From Glutamicibacter nicotianae (lineage in GTDB: Bacteria; Actinomycetota; Actinomycetes; Actinomycetales; Micrococcaceae): 64,000 bases of DNA. The stretch's first letter is position 1. Every line of letters starts with the position of its first letter. The stretch is from positions 186,001 to 250,000 of the forward strand of contig NZ_BJNE01000001.1 of the NCBI RefSeq assembly GCF_006539525.1, read 5' to 3'. Shown here one piece after another: positions 58,388-64,000 of this stretch. A program made the translations under genes and the position numbers. Below the pieces are notes generated by a model. That model saw nothing but the letters and a program-made list of their open reading frames with translations, had not been told where the DNA came from and did no database searches.

Positions 58388-61186
58388 CTAGTCCAGCACA
58401 TTCGAGTAGGCCACGACGCCGCGCTTGATCTGGTCCACTGCCTTGTAGGCGTTGCGCACCAGCAAGGGCGGAAGGTCGGAATTCTTGGCGAACTGGTCCA
58501 GCGTATCGATGACCTGCTTGGCCCAGCGCACGAAGTCGCCCGGTGCCAGATCGGTACCGCGCAACGCGCTGTTCAGGCTTGATCCCCGGGCCCACTTGTA
58601 CATCGGCCAGATCAAGCCGGATTCCGGCGGAGCGGTCGGGTCGAGGTTCAACGCCTCTTCAGCATCCGAGAGTTCGCCCCAGATCTTGATGGTGGTGTTC
58701 CAGATGTCATCGATCTTGCCCGTGGGCATTTTCGGATCGGCACGATCCATATCCCGGCGCGCCTGGTAGACCAGGCTGGCCACCACTGCGCAAAGTTCTT
58801 CGGACTTGAGCTGGGTCAACTTTCCGGTCTCCAGGATCTGGCTGGTGAGCAGGTCGCGGTCGCCATAAATCCGGCGCAACCGGCGGCCCGAGTCTGTCAG
58901 CACGAAATCTTCGCCGCCGTCGGATGGAACAAGGTATTCGAACTGCTCCAGCACCTTGCAGACCTTGTCGAACTGCGTGGCAATGGTATTGGTCCGTCCG
59001 CGGATGGCGCGACGGGCCTTGTCCGTATCCTTCTTCAGCTTCCAGTACCTGTCGGCCCAGCGCATGTGCTGGTCCTTCTCCGAGCAGGCGTGGCAAGGAT
59101 GGTCCTTGAGCTCAAGGCGCAGCGCATTGATTTCACGTTCGAAAGAATCCGATCCTTCGAAATCGAAGCTCTGGGCATCCTGGCGCGGAGGACGCGACTC
59201 GTAGATCGCGTTGCGCAGGGACGAGGCGAGGTCCCGGCGCTCCTTCGGCGTACGCCCGCTGAAGCCCTTGGGAATCTTGATCCTCGAGATGATCTGGACT
59301 GGCCCGTTGAGGTCTTCTACCGAGAGCCGGCGAAGCTGCGCTTCTTCGGTCAGGACCGTATGGCGGGGGTTGTACATTGCCTTATCAAGCTCGACGACCA
59401 CGGCACGGCCAAAGCGGCGTCCCCCGGGCAAGTCAACCACATCTCCGCGGATCACTGCCTGCAAGGACTGCTCTGCTGCCGAACGGCGCTGGTGGCGGCG
59501 GTCCTTGGCAGCATTCTTCTCTACTTGCGCCAGATTCCGCTGCAGTTTCAGGTACTCCGTGAAATCACCGAGATGGCATTCCATCGACTTCGCGTAGCCA
59601 GCCAGGGATTCCTCCTTGGAACGAACCTGGCGGGCCATCCCCACCACGGAACGGTCCGCCTGGTACTGAGCAAAGGACGACTCGAGGATCTGCCGGGTCT
59701 GCTCACGGCCAAACTGCGCCAGCAAATTGGTCGACATGTTGTAGGTCGGGCGGAACGAGGAATTCAGCGGATAGGTGCGCTTCGATGCGAGGCCTGCCAA
59801 GGACTCTGGCTCCAGATCAGGGTTCCAGAGGACTATTGAATGGCCCTCAACGTCAATGCCACGTCGCCCCGCACGCCCGGTGAGCTGGGTGTACTCCCCC
59901 GAGGAGATCTGCACATGGGATTCGCCGTTGAATTTCACCAGCTTCTCCAGCACAACCGAACGAGCCGGCATGTTCACGCCCAGCGCGAGGGTTTCTGTCG
60001 CGAACACCACCTTGATCAGGTTCCGCGCAAAGAGGTCCTCGACGATTTCCTTGAAGATCGGCAGCAGGCCTGCGTGGTGCGAGGCAAATCCGCGAACCAG
60101 TCCATCGCGCCAAGACCAGAATTCGAGAACGTCCAGGTCTTCGCTGGGGATCCGATAGGCAACTTCATCCAGAGCCTGGGCAATCTCGGACGCTTCTTCA
60201 TTGGTCGTCAGGCGCAGGTCCGCCATGGCGCACTGCTGGACCGCCATATCGCAGCCCTTGCGCGAAAAAAGGAAGAAAATCGCTGGCAGCAAAGCGGCAC
60301 GGTCGAGCTTGCCGATCACCGCAGGGCGGCTGATGCGATGCCCCATCCCGGATCCACGCTGGGGTCCGCGGCCGCCACGGCCTCGGCCGCCGTTTCCGCG
60401 GCCGCGCTGCACGCGTCCTCCAGGACTGTGCGAGCGGACGAGCTTGCGCAGTTCGGGGTTGACCGAGGCTTTTGAATCGTCTTCGGCGACCTTGTCGAAG
60501 GCCACATCCTCGGCAAACAAGTCCACCACATTGGGGCCGACCATGACATGCTGGAACAGCGGCACCGGACGATGCTCGGAAACGATGATGTCGGTCTGGC
60601 CACGGACGGTATCCAGCCAGCCGCCGAATTCTTCGGCGTTGGATACGGTAGCCGAGAGCGAAATGATCTGCACGTTGGACGGCAGATGGATGATGACTTC
60701 TTCCCAGACGGCGCCGCGGAATTTATCCGCAAGGTAGTGGACCTCGTCCATGATCACGTAACCCAAGCCGTCGAGGGTCTGGGAATCCGCATAGAGCATG
60801 TTGCGCAGCACTTCGGTAGTCATCACGACGATCTGCGCCTCGGAGTTGATCGACGTGTCGCCGGTCAGCAATCCGACCTTCTGGGCACCGTAGCGGTTGA
60901 CCAGTTCCGAATACTTCTGGTTGCTCAACGCCTTGATCGGCGTGGTATAGAAAGCCTTGCGGTTCTCACCCAGCGCCTGGTAGATGGCGTATTCGCCAAC
61001 TACGGTCTTGCCGGCGCCGGTGGGTGCGGCGACCAGGACGCTGTGCCCTTCTGCGACCTTTTGGCAGGCTTCGGCCTGGAACGGATCCAGGTCGAAGGAG
61101 ATGCTGGCTCGGAATTCCGGAAGTGCAGTGCCGTTTTCGACCTGCCGTGCCTTGGAAATCGCGTAGCGTTCCGCGGGTGAAGTCAC
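58388..61186 (-). CDS. helY: DEAD/DEAH box RNA helicase (HelY, Ski2-like)
   Basis: A 932-residue Ski2/Mtr4-like helicase. Motif I is APTGAGKTVVGEYA, motif Ia TTPIKALSNQKY, motif II DEVHYLAD (DEVH), motif III SLSATVSN, and motif VI QLTGRAGRRGID. A basic Gly/Arg-rich insert (GGRVQRGRGNGGRGRGG) precedes the second RecA domain, and the DSHCT C-terminal domain ends the protein. Ski2-like enzymes unwind RNA for decay or processing. GTG 61186 is chosen; the frame is open upstream into tatC but that is implausible. It lies 28 bp from tatC in the pafBC-tatAC-helY locus. Confidence 0.93.
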   Translation of the reverse strand: MTSPAERYAISKARQVENGTALPEFRASISFDLDPFQAEACQKVAEGHSVLVAAPTGAGKTVVGEYAIYQALGENRKAFYTTPIKALSNQKYSELVNRYGAQKVGLLTGDTSINSEAQIVVMTTEVLRNMLYADSQTLDGLGYVIMDEVHYLADKFRGAVWEEVIIHLPSNVQIISLSATVSNAEEFGGWLDTVRGQTDIIVSEHRPVPLFQHVMVGPNVVDLFAEDVAFDKVAEDDSKASVNPELRKLVRSHSPGGRVQRGRGNGGRGRGGRGPQRGSGMGHRISRPAVIGKLDRAALLPAIFFLFSRKGCDMAVQQCAMADLRLTTNEEASEIAQALDEVAYRIPSEDLDVLEFWSWRDGLVRGFASHHAGLLPIFKEIVEDLFARNLIKVVFATETLALGVNMPARSVVLEKLVKFNGESHVQISSGEYTQLTGRAGRRGIDVEGHSIVLWNPDLEPESLAGLASKRTYPLNSSFRPTYNMSTNLLAQFGREQTRQILESSFAQYQADRSVVGMARQVRSKEESLAGYAKSMECHLGDFTEYLKLQRNLAQVEKNAAKDRRHQRRSAAEQSLQAVIRGDVVDLPGGRRFGRAVVVELDKAMYNPRHTVLTEEAQLRRLSVEDLNGPVQIISRIKIPKGFSGRTPKERRDLASSLRNAIYESRPPRQDAQSFDFEGSDSFEREINALRLELKDHPCHACSEKDQHMRWADRYWKLKKDTDKARRAIRGRTNTIATQFDKVCKVLEQFEYLVPSDGGEDFVLTDSGRRLRRIYGDRDLLTSQILETGKLTQLKSEELCAVVASLVYQARRDMDRADPKMPTGKIDDIWNTTIKIWGELSDAEEALNLDPTAPPESGLIWPMYKWARGSSLNSALRGTDLAPGDFVRWAKQVIDTLDQFAKNSDLPPLLVRNAYKAVDQIKRGVVAYSNVLD

Positions 61187-61214
61187 TTGTGGTCGTTCAC
61201 TTTCTCGCCCTGGT

Positions 61215-62081
61215 TCAGAGCTGGGATTTCGGTTCGTCAATCGGGCTTGGGGTATCAATGCCAGAAGTTTCGCCACTGGCCAGGCGCTCATTCTCGGCTT
61301 CCTGCGCCGCCATCTTCTTCGCGCGCTTCTTGTCATTGAAGTGGCAGATCAAGGTAGCCACCGCGAAGGTGATGAACAATGGCCCAGCCAACGCGAACAT
61401 CGTGATCGCATCGCCGCCCGGTGCAGCCATGGCGGCCACCAGCGCAATAAGGAAGACGGTGATGCGCCAGTGCTTCAAGATGAGCTTGGCTGGCAGGATG
61501 CCCACCATGTTCAGGCCGACCATCAGCACGGGCACCAGCATGGCCAGGCCGAATGCCAGCAGCAGGCGGAAGATGAAGGGCAGGTACTCTGAAATGTTCA
61601 GCAGGTTATCGGAGTTTTCCGGCGACAGGCTGATGAAGAATTCCAGTGCGAAAGGCAGAACGAAGTACGCCATCGCGACGCCGCCAAGGAACAGCGGCAC
61701 CGCAGCGGCGACGAAACTGTAGCTCAACCGGCGCTCGTTCTTCTTCAGCCCCGGGACGATAAATGCCCACAACTGGTAGAGCCATACCGGGGAGGAAACG
61801 ATGAGGCCAACGAAGAGCGCTACCTTGATCATGATGTCGAAGGGCGACATCACTGCGGTGAATACTACCGAGCCGCCTGCATCTTTCACAGGTGCAATGA
61901 GCAAGGCAAGCAGCCAGTCGTAAACGAAGAAGCCGGCAACCGTACCCAAGGTCAGCGCAATGAGCGACTTGAATAACCGGTTGCGCGCTTCAATCAGATG
62001 CTCTTTAAGAGCCATCCGACCTTCGTCGTTCTTGACCCGCTTCTTCTTGCCGCGCGGGTTCTTGTCTTTATTTGTTGCCAC
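61215..62081 (-). CDS. tatC: Sec-independent protein translocase TatC
   Basis: A 288-residue core component of the twin-arginine translocon with six transmembrane helices. The N-terminal RMALKEHLIEARNRLFKSLIAL segment (with the conserved Glu and Arg of the signal-peptide binding site), FVYDWLLALLIAPV, the FIVPGLKKNERRLSYSF motif and the PVLMVGLNMVGI region are typical. It ends in a charged cytoplasmic tail (KRAKKMAAQEAENER). Nine bases from tatA; same operon. Needed to export folded proteins, including the Rieske QcrA encoded in this window. Confidence 0.96.
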   Translation of the reverse strand: MATNKDKNPRGKKKRVKNDEGRMALKEHLIEARNRLFKSLIALTLGTVAGFFVYDWLLALLIAPVKDAGGSVVFTAVMSPFDIMIKVALFVGLIVSSPVWLYQLWAFIVPGLKKNERRLSYSFVAAAVPLFLGGVAMAYFVLPFALEFFISLSPENSDNLLNISEYLPFIFRLLLAFGLAMLVPVLMVGLNMVGILPAKLILKHWRITVFLIALVAAMAAPGGDAITMFALAGPLFITFAVATLICHFNDKKRAKKMAAQEAENERLASGETSGIDTPSPIDEPKSQL

Positions 62082-62090
62082 TGAAGAGGT

Positions 62091-62306
62091 CTACGAGTTG
62101 TTCTTTTCGTTGGGGTTCGGTTCATTGACGGTGCCATCAACGGTTTCCGATTTAGGATCGTCGTCCTTCATCTGGCGAACCTCGGACTTGAAAATGCGTA
62201 ACGACTGACCCATCGAGCGAGCCAAGCCTGGAAGCTTTGGAGCGCCGAACAGCAGAAGCGCCAGCACGATAATGATGACCAGATGCCATCCCTGTAAGCC
62301 ACCCAT
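62091..62306 (-). CDS. tatA: Twin-arginine translocase subunit TatA
   Basis: A 71-residue pore-forming subunit: one N-terminal helix ([31 protein letters not shown]) with the FG-x-x-K-L-P motif, then an amphipathic helix ([13 protein letters not shown]) and an acidic tail. ATG 62306 has AAGGGAAT upstream and gives the correct start; the frame is open into the neighbouring gene. Partner of TatC; no TatB seen. Confidence 0.95.
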   Translation of the reverse strand: MGGLQGWHLVIIIVLALLLFGAPKLPGLARSMGQSLRIFKSEVRQMKDDDPKSETVDGTVNEPNPNEKNNS

Positions 62307-62337
62307 GTGGATTCCCTTCTCTTTCCTTAAGTCTACG

Positions 62338-62697
62338 TCAGAACAGGCGCAGATCACGCATGTTCTGAGCCTGGCCGCGCTGTGCGCGACGTGCGACACG
62401 TCGAACTCGACGCGCCTCGATTCTTTCGGCTCTCCCCTGATCGCGAAGCGCTTTGATCATCTCCGGATCCCCATGCGTCGCATCGGTTCCGTGCGGGTAG
62501 CGACGCGGGTTCGCAGCGTATTCGACGACGCTGCCTTCTTGGCTTAAACCGGCACTGATGTGATCAGCCGCGTCGCCAAGGCCCTCAACGACCGCCATGC
62601 CTCGTTTGAATAAACGGAAGCCGGCAATCACTGCTGCAAGTACTGTTGCCAAAACGAGTACAGTCCACAAAAGGACCCAGAACCACCAAGGAAGCAT
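62338..62697 (-). CDS. Small membrane protein of the pafBC-tat locus
   Basis: A 119-residue protein with one N-terminal transmembrane helix ([20 protein letters not shown]), then a cytoplasmic region that is basic and Arg-rich at the end ([20 protein letters not shown]). It lies between pafBC and tatA, 32 bp from tatA, with its start abutting the pafBC stop. I know no family name; it is conserved at this place in related genomes as far as I recall. The function is unknown; the position suggests only cotranscription with the Tat genes. Confidence 0.75.
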   Translation of the reverse strand: MLPWWFWVLLWTVLVLATVLAAVIAGFRLFKRGMAVVEGLGDAADHISAGLSQEGSVVEYAANPRRYPHGTDATHGDPEMIKALRDQGRAERIEARRVRRVARRAQRGQAQNMRDLRLF

Positions 62698-64000
62698 CTA
62701 CTTATCCTCATACATTGCGATAGCCTCGTCCAACCAACCCACTACATGTTCGCGCGTAGCGTCAGGAGAGACCACAGTCAGTTTACCGCTATGGCGAGCC
62801 ACCAGCGGCGCAGCTACTTGGTGATCCGAGAACTGGACCTTGGCCAAATATCCCGCACCGATCCTTCCCGTAGACCAGGATGACGGATGGAATGCTTCGA
62901 TAACCGGCAAGATTTCCGCGTCAACATGGACAATGACCTGTAGATCCTCGTCGCTGGACTCGTAGCGGATCTGGACATCCTGCTGGTCTTCATGCCGGGA
63001 TTCCAGCTCGAAGTGTTCACCGATAGTTTCCACGCTTAACATCCGGTCCACCCTGAAAGTTAATACGCTGTGTCGTTTTCGGCACCATGCGCGCAGATAC
63101 TGCACTGCGCCATCTTCAATGAGCCGGATCGGTTCCACATCGCGAAGCTGGTGCGTGCGCGAACTGGCCGAGTAGTAGTCGATGCGCACGACGTCCTGGG
63201 ACCGTATTGCCTGGACCAGCTGCTGCGGAATGTCGTTCTCCCGCGCCTTGGAGAGCGCGAAGCCCAGCGCCCCGCTCCAGCCGTCAAAGCGGGCCACGGC
63301 GGAGTTGACCTTGGCCAGCGCGGCATCGAGCACCTGCTGGTGCTCGAACTCGGGAATGCTCGCCAGGGCATTGAGCCCGCCGAGCACGGCCACTGCCTCC
63401 AGCGGTGCCAGCTTCTGCGGCTCGGCGAGCAGTGCCGCATTGGAGATCGTCACGGTATCGGACTCGACATCTCCGTCGTTGACGTTGATCAGCTCATCGT
63501 GCTGGCCGTTTGGCACGCCGCACATCATGATCATGGCCAATTCTTCGCGCACCTTGGCAACGCTCATGGCGTAGCGTTCGGCCAGCTCCCCGATTTCCAC
63601 GACACCGTGTGCGTGCACATATTGGATCATGTCGATATTCCGCATGACCTGGGTCGTGGTGGTGCCACGGCCGGTGGCGCGATGCGGACGGAATTTCACG
63701 TCTGCAAAGTCGCCCTCGGTGCCCTGGCTGCTCTGGGCGGTGCGTGCGTCGCGCAGAATCTGCTGCACCTGCGTTACGAGTTCGGCCGGCGCCAGGACTT
63801 TGGCTGCCGGACCGTAGGCGGCCAGCTGCCGGGCAAATGAATGCGGATCCGCATAGCCGATCTGCAGCTCATCCTGGTCGCTGCGTCCATTCACTGCTTG
63901 GGCACGCAGCGGAATGGCGTCATCGCCCAGGAGCAGCACCGTTGCCATCAGCCCCGGATGCTGCAGGTCGAAGTCCTGCAGCACCCGGGTCATGTCGAAA
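62698..64000 (-). CDS. pafBC: Fused PafB-PafC WYL regulator, 5' end outside window
   Basis: The visible 433 residues comprise the end of a first WYL protein (WCX-type domain ATVLLLGDDAIPLRAQAV, then LAAYGPAAKVLAPAELVTQVQ), a linker, and an entire second copy: winged helix MIQYVHAHGVVEIGELAERYAM with LAMIMMCGVP, a WYL domain with VVRIDYYSASSRTHQLRDVEPI and VQYLRAWCRKRHSVLTFRVDRM, and a C-terminal WCX domain. PafB and PafC, usually separate, are here one polypeptide, as reported for some Arthrobacter strains. PafBC activates DNA-damage genes independently of LexA. The frame is open to the window edge, so the N-terminus is missing. Confidence 0.88.
   Translation of the reverse strand, partial: FDMTRVLQDFDLQHPGLMATVLLLGDDAIPLRAQAVNGRSDQDELQIGYADPHSFARQLAAYGPAAKVLAPAELVTQVQQILRDARTAQSSQGTEGDFADVKFRPHRATGRGTTTTQVMRNIDMIQYVHAHGVVEIGELAERYAMSVAKVREELAMIMMCGVPNGQHDELINVNDGDVESDTVTISNAALLAEPQKLAPLEAVAVLGGLNALASIPEFEHQQVLDAALAKVNSAVARFDGWSGALGFALSKARENDIPQQLVQAIRSQDVVRIDYYSASSRTHQLRDVEPIRLIEDGAVQYLRAWCRKRHSVLTFRVDRMLSVETIGEHFELESRHEDQQDVQIRYESSDEDLQVIVHVDAEILPVIEAFHPSSWSTGRIGAGYLAKVQFSDHQVAAPLVARHSGKLTVVSPDATREHVVGWLDEAIAMYEDK

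Overview
The window is chromosomal DNA from a high-GC actinobacterium, most likely a Micrococcaceae member of the Arthrobacter/Glutamicibacter type. The evidence is a cytochrome bc1-aa3 branch with a diheme QcrC, RbpA, a fused PafB-PafC regulator beside tatA-tatC-helY, several DUFs typical of Actinobacteria (DUF3097, DUF3043, DUF3054), a DUF222/HNH protein, a CIRCE element before hrcA, and many leaderless-looking starts. No rRNA, tRNA, CRISPR array or intact mobile element was recognised.

Layout. 1-3.3 kb: 3' part of glpK and a convergent DUF222/HNH nuclease. 3.4-10.9 kb: leuS behind a structured leader, then degV-comEA-comEC-holA in one tight run. 11-15.7 kb: rpsT (-), a PemK/MazF-like protein without a visible antitoxin (-), lepA-hemW (+) and a DUF4870 protein (-). 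15.8-19.8 kb: DUF3097 (-) and the CIRCE-hrcA-dnaJ-rsmE stress operon. 20.1-25.1 kb: a GerMN lipoprotein (-) and phoH-ybeY-CNNM-era. 25.2-32.4 kb: FAD monooxygenase (-), leuA with a Leu-rich leader peptide, recO-uppS, an alpha/beta hydrolase (-) and pyrD. 32.7-35.4 kb: DUF3043 (-), an M20 dipeptidase and an ErpA-type Fe-S insertion protein.

35.5-44.5 kb is the respiratory block. ctaC-ctaD-ctaF (+) face ctaE-qcrC-qcrA-qcrB (-), and between them lie a GntR regulator and about 740 bp of decayed DNA with 23-bp repeats resembling an IS21-type end. 44.8-47.9 kb: trpD, a stand-alone Lrp ligand-binding domain (-), a SatD-like/membrane protein pair and DUF3054 (-). 48-50.4 kb is the most accessory part: a frameshifted arsenite/bile-acid-type permease, an SRPBCC protein and an ArsR-type regulator. 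50.6-55.3 kb: zapE-def-RlmA-like methyltransferase, nfeD-SPFH, and rbpA behind a SigR-type promoter. 55.6-64 kb (all -): polyprenol mannosyltransferase, amidohydrolase, then pafBC-small membrane protein-tatA-tatC-helY.

Most genes are housekeeping. The most interesting features are regulatory: short, apparently leaderless leader peptides upstream of both leuS (with a rare CTA leucine codon and a terminator-like hairpin) and leuA (five consecutive Leu codons and an RBS-sequestering hairpin), a perfect-spacing GGAAT-N18-GTT promoter before a cysteine-free RbpA, and a three-half-site palindrome over the SatD start. I did not find a convincing new multi-gene defence or mobile system.
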